From an uncultured Nocardiaceae bacterium (lineage in GTDB: Bacteria > Actinomycetota > Actinomycetes > Mycobacteriales > Mycobacteriaceae): DNA of 64,000 bases. The notes beneath the pieces are model-generated. The model saw only the letters and a list, made by a program, of their open reading frames with translations, was not told the DNA's origin and did no database searches. Shown one piece after another: positions 42,603 to 50,918 of the stretch (its first letter is position 1; each line of letters starts with the position of its first letter). The stretch is taken from contig CAKZIX010000030.1 of assembly GCA_936936565.1 (NCBI GenBank), forward strand, positions 1 through 64,000, written 5' to 3'. The position numbers and the translations under genes were made by a program.

Positions 42603-42626
42603 GTTTGGGGTCGGCGCGCACGGGTA
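42603..42626 (+). promoter_or_regulatory. SigF/SigB-type promoter of dps (GTTT-N15-GGGTA)
   Basis: GGTTT (GTTT at 42603-42606), 15 bases, then GGGTA (42622-42626), about 80 bases ahead of dps. It is back-to-back with the opposing FAD/Rieske promoter. Confidence 0.6.
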
Positions 42627-42706
42627 GGCCTTAGCAGAACCGTGATCGCACCCCGAGCGGCGACGTCGCTTCGTGCCGGTGCCCGATTCGAGCGAAAGGG
42701 TCCACA

Positions 42707-43258
42707 ATGGCAACGTCTTTCACACTTCCCGGGCTGTCCGATGCAGAGGGCGCCGAGGTCGCCGCAATCCTGCAGCGGCGCTTGAGCGCCTACACCGACC
42801 TGCACCTCACCCTCAAGCATGTGCACTGGAACGTGGTGGGCCCCAACTTCATCGGTGTCCACGAGATGCTCGATCCGCAGGTCGACCAGGTGCGCGCCTT
42901 CGCCGACGAGGTGGCCGAGCGCATCGCCGCGCTCGGGCACGCGCCGCTCGGCACTCCCGGCGCCATCGTGAAAGACCGCACCTGGGACGACTACTCGGTC
43001 AACCGGGACACCGTGCAAGCACATCTCGGCGCGCTCGACGTCGTCTACACCGGCGTGATCAGCGACGGCCGCAGCGCCATCGAGTCCGTCGGCAAACTCG
43101 ACCCGATCACCGAGGATCTGCTGATCGGTCAGACCCGCGACCTCGAACAGTTCCAGTGGTTCGTGCGTGCCCACCTGGAAAACTCCGGCGGCGGATTGCC
43201 CTACGAGGCAAGCGCTTCCGAGCAGGGCGCGGCCGCGGATGCGCGCTCGCAGACGTAG
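42707..43258 (+). CDS. dps: Dps-family DNA-protecting ferritin
   Basis: A 183-residue ferritin-like protein that oxidises and stores iron and shields DNA during starvation and peroxide stress. The intersubunit ferroxidase ligands are in HWNVVGPNFIGVHEMLDPQVDQVRAFADEVAERI, and the family's long helices follow. It starts with MATSFTLPGLSD and ends with a short charged tail. It diverges from the FAD/Rieske-katE genes, all apparently under the same stress sigma factor. Confidence 0.95.
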   Translation: MATSFTLPGLSDAEGAEVAAILQRRLSAYTDLHLTLKHVHWNVVGPNFIGVHEMLDPQVDQVRAFADEVAERIAALGHAPLGTPGAIVKDRTWDDYSVNRDTVQAHLGALDVVYTGVISDGRSAIESVGKLDPITEDLLIGQTRDLEQFQWFVRAHLENSGGGLPYEASASEQGAAADARSQT

Positions 43259-43315
43259 TTCGATGGATGGTCAGGGGGACACCGTGCGTGAACGGGCCGA
43301 TCGAGAGCTACGCAG

Positions 43316-43951
43316 ATGAGCGACGGTCGGGCGGACGTCCTACTCGAGCGGGCGGGCACCACGTACGCGCAGGACGCGGGAATCACGTTGCGCGACAAGC
43401 CCGCACCGCTGTTCCAGTTGCTGGTGCTCGCGCTGTTGCTCAGCGCCCGGATCTCCTCCGACATCGCCGTGGCCGGCGCACGTGAGCTGTACCGCAGCGG
43501 TTTTCGCACCGCGCGCCGCGCCGCGGAGGTGTCGCGCGCGGACGTGATCGCCGCGCTCGGCCGCGGGCACTACGTGCGCTACGACGAGAGCACCGCCACC
43601 GAACTCGCCGACACCGTGCGACTGCTGCTCGACCGGTATCGCGGCGACCTGCGCCGCCTGGCCGAGGACGCCGGGTACGACGCGTCGGAACTGCGAAAGC
43701 GGTTGCAGCAGTTCAAAGGTATCGGACCCACCGGCGCCGACATCTTCCTGCGCGAGGTGCAAGCTGTGTGGCCGCGGGTCGGTCCGTATTTCGACTCCAA
43801 AGCCACCGACGCCGCCCGCGACCTCGGTTTGCCCGCCGATGCCGACAAGCTCGCCGCGCTCGCACCCGACGGAGAGGCCGTGCGCCTGGCTGCTGCTCTC
43901 GTGCGTGCTGGGCGCGACAAGGACCTGGCTCGCGAGGTGCGCGGGGGTTAG
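43316..43951 (+). CDS. Endonuclease III-like HhH-GPD protein, probably divergent
   Basis: A 211-residue protein of the DNA-glycosylase superfamily. The helix-hairpin-helix is at about 138-150 (LQQFKGIGPTGADIFLRE). The catalytic Lys expected in the hairpin (as in LPGVGRKTA) is replaced by Thr-Gly, and the GPD loop reads PYFDSKA. The C-terminal [4Fe-4S] Cys cluster is absent. It may bind abasic or damaged DNA without full glycosylase-lyase activity. Actinobacteria commonly carry such HhH-GPD proteins annotated as endonuclease. Confidence 0.72.
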   Translation: MSDGRADVLLERAGTTYAQDAGITLRDKPAPLFQLLVLALLLSARISSDIAVAGARELYRSGFRTARRAAEVSRADVIAALGRGHYVRYDESTATELADTVRLLLDRYRGDLRRLAEDAGYDASELRKRLQQFKGIGPTGADIFLREVQAVWPRVGPYFDSKATDAARDLGLPADADKLAALAPDGEAVRLAAALVRAGRDKDLAREVRGG

Positions 43952-44044
43952 TCGAGCGGTCATCCGCGCACCGGCCGGCTGGGGCCTGCGAGGTGAGCGG
44001 CTGATCGGGCGATGAATCGGCTGCCGGTTGCCTACGCTGGTGCC

Positions 44045-44785
44045 GTGCGCACCGTCGGCGTCGATCTCGCTGCTGAACCAGCCAAAACCGCTGTTGCGGT
44101 TGTGGATTGGACGCCCGGGCGCGCTGTCGTCACAGCGCTGACCGTCGGCATGGACGATGCCGCGGTTCTGTCCGCGAGTACCGGGGCCGATCGGATCGGT
44201 GTGGACGCACCGTTCGGCTGGCCGGATGCGTTCGTTTCCTTCGTTGCGGCACATCACGAGCACCGCGCGCCGCCGGTATCGCTGGCGACGCGCGCCGACC
44301 GCCGACCGCTGATCAAGCGGCGAACCGATCTGGTCGTGCAGGAGGTCGCCAGAGTGGTTCCGCTCAGTGTGTCGGCCGATCGCATCGCGCACGTCGCGCT
44401 GCGTTGTGCGGGTCTGCTCGCCGATTACCAAGCGTCCGGCGTGAACGTCGACCGGATCGACGGGCAGGTCTGCGAGGTGTACCCCGCGGCGGCCTTGAGC
44501 CGGTGGGGTTTGCCGTTCCGTGGATACAAGGGATCCGACGGTCGGTTGGCGCCGGTTGCCGCCGCGGTCCAAGCGGCCGCGCCGTGGTTGGATCTCGGCC
44601 GATTTCGGTCACACTTCGCTACCGACGACGACGCCTTCGACGCCGTGATTGCAGCATTGATCGCGCGGGCGGTAGCCCTGGGCCGAACCCGGACACCCGA
44701 TGCCGGGCAGCGCGCCGCGGCCAGACGCGAGGGCTGGATTCAGCTGCCCGCTTGCGAGCTGCCGGAACTTGTTGTTGCACAATGA
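44045..44785 (+). CDS. DUF429 domain protein
   Basis: A 246-residue protein with an RNase H/actin-like fold. It has VGVDLAAEPAKTAVAVVDW at the N-terminus, RIGVDAPFGWP in the middle and DDDAFDAVIAALIARAVALG near the C-terminus. The conserved acidic residues of DUF429 are present, consistent with a nuclease- or ATPase-like active site, but no function is established. GTG 44045, with TACGCT 7 bases upstream, suggests a leaderless start; ATG 44012 is the alternative. Confidence 0.8.
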   Translation: MRTVGVDLAAEPAKTAVAVVDWTPGRAVVTALTVGMDDAAVLSASTGADRIGVDAPFGWPDAFVSFVAAHHEHRAPPVSLATRADRRPLIKRRTDLVVQEVARVVPLSVSADRIAHVALRCAGLLADYQASGVNVDRIDGQVCEVYPAAALSRWGLPFRGYKGSDGRLAPVAAAVQAAAPWLDLGRFRSHFATDDDAFDAVIAALIARAVALGRTRTPDAGQRAAARREGWIQLPACELPELVVAQ

Positions 44786-44876
44786 TATCGGCGCGCTCGA
44801 GGCGTTGTCGCCATCGAGTTCACGCACCTGGGTGCGGCCTCGAGCCCGCACCCAGGGAGGGCGTACAGGTGAGGCC

Positions 44877-46241
44877 CTATGCGGCGTCTAGCCACACAAT
44901 GTCGATGCTGAGTCGCGGTGGGCGGAGCCGGACGGGTGTGGGCATTGGTGGTGCAGTGGACCGGTACGTGTGGTCGGTGGGTGTGCCGAGTTGGTAGGTG
45001 TGCCGGTCTGCCGGTAGTGGAGTAGCGGTCCAGCCGGCGGCCTGCTTGCTGTGATTGCACCGTTCGCAGAGCCCGGCGCCATTGAATTCGGTTGTCGGAC
45101 CACCGGTTTCATGCGACACGATGTGATCGTGGTGCCGGATCGGTGCGTCGCACCACGGGGTGCGGCAGGTGCGGTCGCGCAGATCGATGAACCGGGCGAG
45201 CCCTTTCGGAAAGCAGCGCGCACGGGATTCCGTCGCGGTGAGGGCGCCGGTACCGGGATCGGCGTAGACGCGGCGCAGTTCGGCTACGTCGTCACGGATG
45301 GCTCGGACGATCCAGTGGCGGGCGATGGCGGCGGGGATGTCGCCGTGTCCGGGTATGTGTGCCGGGGTGTCGGTATCGCCGAACAGCGCCTCGTCGGAGA
45401 TCACGACGTTGACGGTGACCGGTTGGGCGGCAAGCACATTGGCGGCAGGCGTAGTGGCAGCGAAAAGCGTGCCGTGTCCGGGGATGGCGGCGGGTGCATC
45501 GGTGTGGTTGCACAGCGCCTCGACGGACGGGACGTTCACCGTGACAGCTTCAGCGGCGGTGTCGCGTGTGCGCTGAACGAACAGGTCGGCCATCACTTGG
45601 GCGCGCGTGCGCCCGCCGGCCTGGCCGGCGCCGACGAGAGTATCGGCGTCGCGGCGCAGGGTGGCATAGACGCCGACACCATCCGGTAGGGGGAGCAGCG
45701 CGGTGAGGTAGGCCATGCCGTCGGGTGCCGGTCGCACGCTGACGTGGCGGTCGCCGACGGCGCGGTGCGCGCGTTCGACGAGGGCTTGGGCATCGAGCCG
45801 GGCGGCGCACTCGCGGGCCTTGGCGGCGATCGCCCGGTCGCCGAGGTGGTCCAGCAGGGTGGGATCGGCGCACAATGCATGGTCGACAACAGTGCGGTGT
45901 TCTCTTGTGAGGCAAGCGGTTTCCCGAACGATCAGGGTCGCGCGCCATTCATTGAGGATCCCAGCTTCCAGGAGTCGCAGCGTGTACGGCATCTCGCGCA
46001 GGGCGCGCGCAAACCCGAGATGCCGGCCGCCGCGATGCGGCGATTCGCGGCGGGCCAGTGCGATCTCGGCGGCCAGGCCACGATCGGATTCGCGCGCCGC
46101 ATCGAGCCGCGCGGCGATGCGGGCCTGTGCGGCAGCGCACGCGGATTTCAGATCTTCGAGCGTGCGAAGCAGATCGATGTGCGCATCGTCGTCGAGCCGC
46201 GCCACCGTGGCGGCGAGCTCGTGAATGCGTTCATCGAACAT
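44877..46241 (-). CDS. 13E12-repeat (DUF222) protein with HNH endonuclease domain
   Basis: A 454-residue protein. An N-terminal DUF222 region (FDERIHELAATVARLDDDAHID...) precedes a C-terminal HNH nuclease with CRTPWCDAPIRHHDHIVSHETGG and LCERCNHSKQAAGW. These genes are multicopy, mobile-like families in mycobacteria and nocardiae, possibly phage- or homing-related. ATG 46241 has TACCAT 7 bases upstream (46254-46249), typical of a leaderless start; an ATG at 46271 is in frame but overlaps that -10. Confidence 0.85.
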   Translation of the reverse strand: MFDERIHELAATVARLDDDAHIDLLRTLEDLKSACAAAQARIAARLDAARESDRGLAAEIALARRESPHRGGRHLGFARALREMPYTLRLLEAGILNEWRATLIVRETACLTREHRTVVDHALCADPTLLDHLGDRAIAAKARECAARLDAQALVERAHRAVGDRHVSVRPAPDGMAYLTALLPLPDGVGVYATLRRDADTLVGAGQAGGRTRAQVMADLFVQRTRDTAAEAVTVNVPSVEALCNHTDAPAAIPGHGTLFAATTPAANVLAAQPVTVNVVISDEALFGDTDTPAHIPGHGDIPAAIARHWIVRAIRDDVAELRRVYADPGTGALTATESRARCFPKGLARFIDLRDRTCRTPWCDAPIRHHDHIVSHETGGPTTEFNGAGLCERCNHSKQAAGWTATPLPADRHTYQLGTPTDHTYRSTAPPMPTPVRLRPPRLSIDIVWLDAA

Positions 46242-47042
46242 GTCTTCGATGGTACCGGCGTCTAGCCTCATAGGCAATACGCACGGCGACGAAAAGTGTT
46301 GGAAAGCAAGCTTATTCCGCATCCGGCGGCCGCGCCTATCTGGTGCCGGCGGTCGTCGACTCCGAGGCAGGGCCGCAAGCTCGCTGCCGCCTGCTCACGG
46401 CCGTCGAGCCGGGACACGTCTTCGAATCCGGCGGACGCCACCAGCACATGTCCGTTGCTTCCAGGCGAACGCCGCCTCACCGCCGAGAGCGCGCCGGCCG
46501 GCGCGGTTACCGGCGGGACTTCGATTGCTGCCGGCGGCGAGGTAGGGACGGAGATGCGCAGGAGTGCGACTACGGCGCGGCGCGAGCACCGGACGTCCCG
46601 GGATGCCCGTAACCCGGGTCCGGCTGGGCCCTGCGCACCTCGTCGAAGTGCGCAGCAGGACAGTGCTATCGCGCATGCCGATGCGACACGGCGACGGACC
46701 TGTTGCACGCGTGCGATTGTTGCCTGCTGCCTGCTGCCTGCTGCCTGCTGCCTGCTGCCTGCTGCCTGCTGCCTGCTGCGTGCTGCCTGCTGCCTGCTGC
46801 CTGCTGCCTGCTGCCTGCTGCCCGCTGCCTGCTGCCGCTGCCTGTTGCCTGTTGCCCCTGCCGTTGCGGCCGTGGCGAAAGCGTTGCGATGGTCCGATCG
46901 CGCTCGCGACGGCGCCTACGTATGAGAGCTGTTGCAGGAGTGCAGTTTCCGCCGACCTTCGCTTTCCGCCGGGCGTGGCCGGTGTAGACGAGGTGATGCT
47001 GGCACCGCACCCAGGCCTCGCACCGAAGCACCCACGCGCTCC
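46242..47042. other. Long intergenic region holding a microsatellite
   Basis: About 800 bases between the HNH gene and the DHA2 transporter hold no supported gene. Open frames here encode repetitive Leu/Pro/Ala/Cys strings from the heptanucleotide array or Arg-rich sequence. Apart from the array at 46718-46856, I see nothing recognisable. Confidence 0.6.
46718..46856. repeat. Heptanucleotide tandem array (TGCTGCC)n
   Basis: About 20 units of a 7-bp repeat run for 139 bases. Most units are perfect TGCTGCC. The variants are TGCTGCG (46774-46780), CGCTGCC (46823-46829), a 6-base unit (46837-46842) and TGTTGCC at both ends. Because 7 is not a multiple of 3, copy-number change would shift any reading frame through it. 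No gene crosses it convincingly. Confidence 0.95.
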
Positions 47043-48725
47043 TCACACGTCGCGATCCGACCCCACCGCTGCAAGCTCAGCGTCCAGATCCCGCTCCCGA
47101 ATCCGCCGCGGTAACGCGAACATGCCAACGACCACGAGCGCCAGCGTCGCCACGCCGTACCACAGGGTGAGCCCGAAGGTGTGTGCGAAGTTGTGCGCGT
47201 TCGCATTTCGGCCCGCCGCTGCGAGCGCGTCGGAACCCCCGTCGGATCGGCAACTGGCCGGGATCTCCGTCGGGTCGACGGCGGCGGACCGGTCGTGTAC
47301 GCACGCACGGAATCCGTCGATTATGGCGTCCTGGCCCGGCTGCGGCACCCCGCTGGCGGAGAGTTGCGCACGCAGCTGGCCGCTCACGGCATCCACACCC
47401 CGGCCGGAATCGGCTGCAAGGTGGAAAAAGAACACGACACCGACCACAGCGACGCCGACGGCGATGCCCACCTGCTGCACGGTGCTCAGCAGTCCCGACG
47501 CCGAGCCCGCGTCCCGGGTCGGTACGCCGGTGAGCACGGCGTCGACCATCGGCGCCACGACCAGCCCGAACCCGAATCCGGTGACGACGAGCGGTGCGAT
47601 CATCTGCCACGGCTCGACCGTCGGCCCGTAATGCGCGACCAGCCATGCGTAGCTGCCGAAGCCGACCGCGTTCAGCACGGCTCCGGCGACGAGCACCGAT
47701 CGCCCGAACCGCGGCGTGAACACCTGCACCGACAGGCCCGAGCCGGCGGCCGCGCCGACTGCGAACGTGGTGGCGGTCAAGCCGGACCGCAACGGTGACC
47801 AGCCCAGCCCCACCTGCAGGTACAGCGTCCAGACCAGGAAGAACCCGCCCATGGCGACCCAGAACACCAGCCACACGAGCAGCCCCGCGGTGAAGGCCCG
47901 CAGCCGGAACAACGCTAGCCCGACCAGCGGCGATCCGACGGTCGCCGAGCGCCGCCATTCGTAGGCGACGAACAGCACGAGCACCCCTGCGGAACCGACC
48001 AGCAGGAGGTAGATCCAGCTCGGCCAACCGAGGGAGCGGCCCTCGGTGAGCGGATACACCAGCAGCAGCACCGCACCGATGGCCAGCAACATGCCGATCG
48101 GGTCGAGGCGGGCCGCGGCGGGCGAGCGGGAGTCGGGCACCACGAACCACGCCACGATCAGCGCGGCCACGCCGACCGGAATATTGACCAGGAAGATCGG
48201 CCGCCATGCCAGCCCGAACAGGTCCCATTCGACGAGCAGTCCGCCGAGAATCAGGCCGGCCGCGGACGCGGAACCGAGCACGCCGCCCCAGATGCCGAGC
48301 ACTTTGCCGCGCTCCTCGCGCGGGAACATGACATGAATGATGGCGAGGATCTGCGGGACCATCAGGCCCGCCGTCGCGCCTTGCAAGAATCGCGAGCCGA
48401 TCAGCATGCCGGGGCTCGCGGCCAATCCGCACAGTGCGGAGGCGATCGTGAAACCGGTGGCCCCGGCCAGGAACATCGTGCGCCGCCCGTAGATGTCGCC
48501 GAGCCGGCCGCCGGTGATCAGCAGCGCCGCGAAGCCCAGCACGTAGGCGGACACCACCCACTCGACCTCGGCATAGTCGGCGCCGAACTCGTCGAGAATG
48601 CTGGGCAGCGCGACGTTGACGATCGTGACGTCGAGCAGGTCCATGAATCCGGCGACGAGAATCACGCTCAGGGCGATCCATCGGCGCGGATCGGGTGGCG
48701 CTGCGTGGTTGATGCCGGACACCAT
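47043..48725 (-). CDS. MFS drug exporter, DHA2 (14-TMS) family
   Basis: A 560-residue membrane transporter with about 14 hydrophobic segments. It has the EmrB/QacA motif LLDVTIVNVALP near residue 30, GRLGDIYGRR (motif A) in loop 2-3 and WRPIFLVNIPVG. A soluble loop (about 425-500) precedes the last helix. It should be a proton-coupled exporter of drugs or other hydrophobic compounds. It is divergent from an ECF41 sigma gene, and both have matching ECF41-type promoters in an 81-base palindromic gap, so the sigma factor probably drives it. Confidence 0.9.
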   Translation of the reverse strand: MVSGINHAAPPDPRRWIALSVILVAGFMDLLDVTIVNVALPSILDEFGADYAEVEWVVSAYVLGFAALLITGGRLGDIYGRRTMFLAGATGFTIASALCGLAASPGMLIGSRFLQGATAGLMVPQILAIIHVMFPREERGKVLGIWGGVLGSASAAGLILGGLLVEWDLFGLAWRPIFLVNIPVGVAALIVAWFVVPDSRSPAAARLDPIGMLLAIGAVLLLVYPLTEGRSLGWPSWIYLLLVGSAGVLVLFVAYEWRRSATVGSPLVGLALFRLRAFTAGLLVWLVFWVAMGGFFLVWTLYLQVGLGWSPLRSGLTATTFAVGAAAGSGLSVQVFTPRFGRSVLVAGAVLNAVGFGSYAWLVAHYGPTVEPWQMIAPLVVTGFGFGLVVAPMVDAVLTGVPTRDAGSASGLLSTVQQVGIAVGVAVVGVVFFFHLAADSGRGVDAVSGQLRAQLSASGVPQPGQDAIIDGFRACVHDRSAAVDPTEIPASCRSDGGSDALAAAGRNANAHNFAHTFGLTLWYGVATLALVVVGMFALPRRIRERDLDAELAAVGSDRDV

Positions 48726-48742
48726 GAGCTGGTTCCCTTCGT

Positions 48743-48769
48743 TGTCAGGTCGGCTGGATTCGATCCGTC
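48743..48769 (+). promoter_or_regulatory. ECF41-type promoter of the sigma gene (TGTCAGG-N16-CGTC)
   Basis: TGTCAGG (48743-48749), 16 bases, then CGTC (48766-48769), close to the TGTCACA-N16-CGTC consensus I recall for ECF41 sigma factors. It reads toward the ECF41 gene at 48807. Confidence 0.6.
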
Positions 48770-48778
48770 ATCTGTAGT

Positions 48779-48805
48779 GACGAACGGAATCGAAAGGACC
48801 TGACA
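48779..48805 (-). promoter_or_regulatory. ECF41-type promoter of the DHA2 transporter (TGTCAGG-N16-CGTC)
   Basis: On the minus strand TGTCAGG (48805-48799), 16 bases, then CGTC (48782-48779). It mirrors the opposing promoter exactly in element and spacing, making the divergent gap an imperfect 63-bp palindrome. Its -35 box overlaps the leader of the sigma gene. Confidence 0.6.
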
Positions 48806-48806
48806 G

Positions 48807-49709
48807 ATGGACGACGCCGAGCTTGTCGCGACCCGATTCGAAGCGCACCGCAGCCGGCTGCGGTCGGTCGCGTATCGCATGCTCGGCTCGCTCAGCGATG
48901 CCGACGACGCCGTCCAGGAAGCGTGGCTACGGCTGCACCGCACCGACGCCGCAACCATCGACAATTTCGGTGGCTGGCTGACGACCGTCGTCGGACGTGT
49001 GTGCCTGGACATGCTGCGCCAGCGCACCGCCCGCCGCGAGGATCCCATGGGGGCGCAACTGCCCGACCCGGTGCTCAGCCGTATCGATGGGAACGGGCCG
49101 GAAGATCAACTGCTGCCTGCCGATTCGGTCGGCCTGGCCCTGCTCGTCGTGCTGGACACCTTGAGCCCGGCCGAGCGGCTCGCCTTCGTGCTGCACGATC
49201 TCTTCGGCGTCAGCTTCGACCGCATCGCGCCCATCGTCGACCGCTCACCCGGCGCGGCCATGCAATTGGCGAGCCGGGCGCGCCGGCGCGTACACGGAGC
49301 GGCGCCCGTCCCCGATACCGATCGCGCGCGCCAGCGACAGGTCGTCGACGCCTTCCTGACCGCGGTGCGGGCCGGCGATTTCGACGCGCTCCTCGCCGTG
49401 CTGGACCCGGACGTCGTGCTGCGCGCCGACCGCGGCGCCGCAGGCCCGGCCGTACACCGCGGTGCGGCCACCGTCGCTGCGCGCGCGCTCGGGTTCGCCC
49501 ATCTCGCGCAGGCCGCGCGGCCGGTGCTCGTCAACGGTGCCGTCGGCCTGCTCGTCGCACCCGACGGACGTCCCCACTCCGTGCTGGCATTCACGATCGC
49601 CGACGGCACGATCGCGGAGATCGACATCCTGGCCGACCCGGTCCGGCTCGGCGACCTGGATCTGCCGGGCATCGACGGACCAGGCGGGCTCGATCACCAC
49701 ACGCGGTGA
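48807..49709 (+). CDS. ECF41-family RNA polymerase sigma factor (SigJ-like)
   Basis: A 300-residue ECF sigma factor. Region 2 (RSVAYRMLGSLSDADDAVQEAWLRL) and region 4 (LDTLSPAERLAFVLHDLFGVSFDRIAPIVDRSPGAAMQLASRARRR) are followed by a SnoaL-like C-terminal domain (QVVDAFLTAVRAGDFDALLAVLDPDVVLRAD), as in ECF41/SigJ proteins. The WLTTVVGRVCLDMLR and DIDILADPVRLGDLDL motifs are characteristic. In this class the SnoaL domain, rather than a separate anti-sigma factor, controls activity. Confidence 0.93.
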   Translation: MDDAELVATRFEAHRSRLRSVAYRMLGSLSDADDAVQEAWLRLHRTDAATIDNFGGWLTTVVGRVCLDMLRQRTARREDPMGAQLPDPVLSRIDGNGPEDQLLPADSVGLALLVVLDTLSPAERLAFVLHDLFGVSFDRIAPIVDRSPGAAMQLASRARRRVHGAAPVPDTDRARQRQVVDAFLTAVRAGDFDALLAVLDPDVVLRADRGAAGPAVHRGAATVAARALGFAHLAQAARPVLVNGAVGLLVAPDGRPHSVLAFTIADGTIAEIDILADPVRLGDLDLPGIDGPGGLDHHTR

Positions 49710-49764
49710 CTGGACCCACCGTGCCGGCACGACGAGGCGTCACGGCCGACCGACGGCGCTGACG

Positions 49765-50676
49765 TCAGCGACCGCTGGAACCGGGGAATCCGCACGCCGA
49801 CCCGGTGCACGGCGGTGCCGGAGCCGGTGTATAGGTGATCACCACCGTTGCCGCCGTGCCGGCCTCCGCCAGCGCGAGCGTGCCGCCGGCCGGCACCAGC
49901 GAGGAACCGCCGCCGCCACCGCCGCCGGAAACGGTTGCCCCGCCGCCACCGCCGTACAGTCCGGCGCCACCGCCACCGGCGTTCTCGCCCACGCCGGAGC
50001 CTGCATTGCCGCCGAATCCGAGCGTTCCCGGAGTCGCCGTGCCGGTGGCCGTGCCGCCGCCGGTGGTGGTACCGGCTCCGCCGGCGTTGGCGCCGTATCC
50101 GTTGCCGCCGGCGTCGCCGCCCAGTCCGGCGCCCGAGCCGGGGCAGCAGTTGCGCGCTCGACCGCCGCCGCCTCCGGCGACCAGCAGACGAGACTGCAAC
50201 GTGGCGGGATCGCTCGTCGGCACGGTGCGCACATCGCTGGCGCCCGCGCCGCCCTGGCCGCCCGATATGGGCCGCCCCACCGTTCCCGGCGACCCGGTGC
50301 CGCCGCCGTTGAAGCCGCCCGGTCCGGGCTCACCCGGCGTGGCGAACCCGCCGGGCCCGCCGACGAGGACGTACAGCGCCCTGTTGCCGGTGACCTGGAC
50401 GGTGCCGCTGACGACGGCGCCGCGGCCGTTGGCGATGGCGAAATCCCGGCCGTTGTAGGGCGCGGTGGCCGTCACGCGCAGTGACGTGACACCTGCCGGG
50501 ACATGAAACTGTTGCTGAGCGCCGGTGAACCCGTAGATGCACGTCACGTCGCCGCCGGCGGTCGGTTGCACGCATTCCGCAGGCAGCGGCTGTGCCCCCA
50601 CAACTGGCGGCACGAGCAACCACGCGCCGGTAGCCACGGACGCGGCGACCGCCGCCATACGAGTCGTTCTTCTCAC
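49765..50676 (-). CDS. Secreted glycine-rich protein
   Basis: A 303-residue protein with an N-terminal signal peptide (AAVAASVATGAWLLVPPVVGA, about 1-28). A short beta-type domain follows (CVQPTAGGDVTCIYGFTGAQQQFHVPAGV; RVTATAPYNGRDFA), then about 170 residues very rich in Gly (GGGGG runs, GNAGSGVGENAGGG). The C-terminus is VVITYTPAPAPPCTGSACG. The architecture resembles glycine-rich surface or matrix proteins of nocardiae. Function unknown; a structural or adhesive role is plausible. Confidence 0.8.
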   Translation of the reverse strand: MRRTTRMAAVAASVATGAWLLVPPVVGAQPLPAECVQPTAGGDVTCIYGFTGAQQQFHVPAGVTSLRVTATAPYNGRDFAIANGRGAVVSGTVQVTGNRALYVLVGGPGGFATPGEPGPGGFNGGGTGSPGTVGRPISGGQGGAGASDVRTVPTSDPATLQSRLLVAGGGGGRARNCCPGSGAGLGGDAGGNGYGANAGGAGTTTGGGTATGTATPGTLGFGGNAGSGVGENAGGGGAGLYGGGGGATVSGGGGGGGSSLVPAGGTLALAEAGTAATVVITYTPAPAPPCTGSACGFPGSSGR

Positions 50677-50812
50677 GGTGGTGCCCCCAATTGCTGTGGC
50701 CCCGCGCGGGCCGCGTGATCCTGATGGGGATGCTAGGCCGTGTGCGACGGTCGCGGCGCCGGTTCGGAGTCATCCACGCGAGATCTCGGCACCGACGACC
50801 GTCAAGGACGAC

Positions 50813-50839
50813 GAAACCCCCTCGTAGAGAGGGGGTTTC
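50813..50839 (-). terminator. Terminator downstream of tRNA-Lys
   Basis: GAAACCCCCTC (50813-50823) and GAGGGGGTTTC (50829-50839) form an 11-bp stem with a GTAGA loop, 6 bases past the tRNA-Lys 3' end on the minus strand. Confidence 0.85.
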
Positions 50840-50845
50840 AGGTTG

Positions 50846-50918
<73 letters not shown>

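Noticed and set aside
46564..47631. Open frame running through the heptanucleotide array
   Set aside because: The frame exists only because the 7-bp repeat lacks stops; it encodes LLPAACC strings and then runs antisense to the transporter gene.
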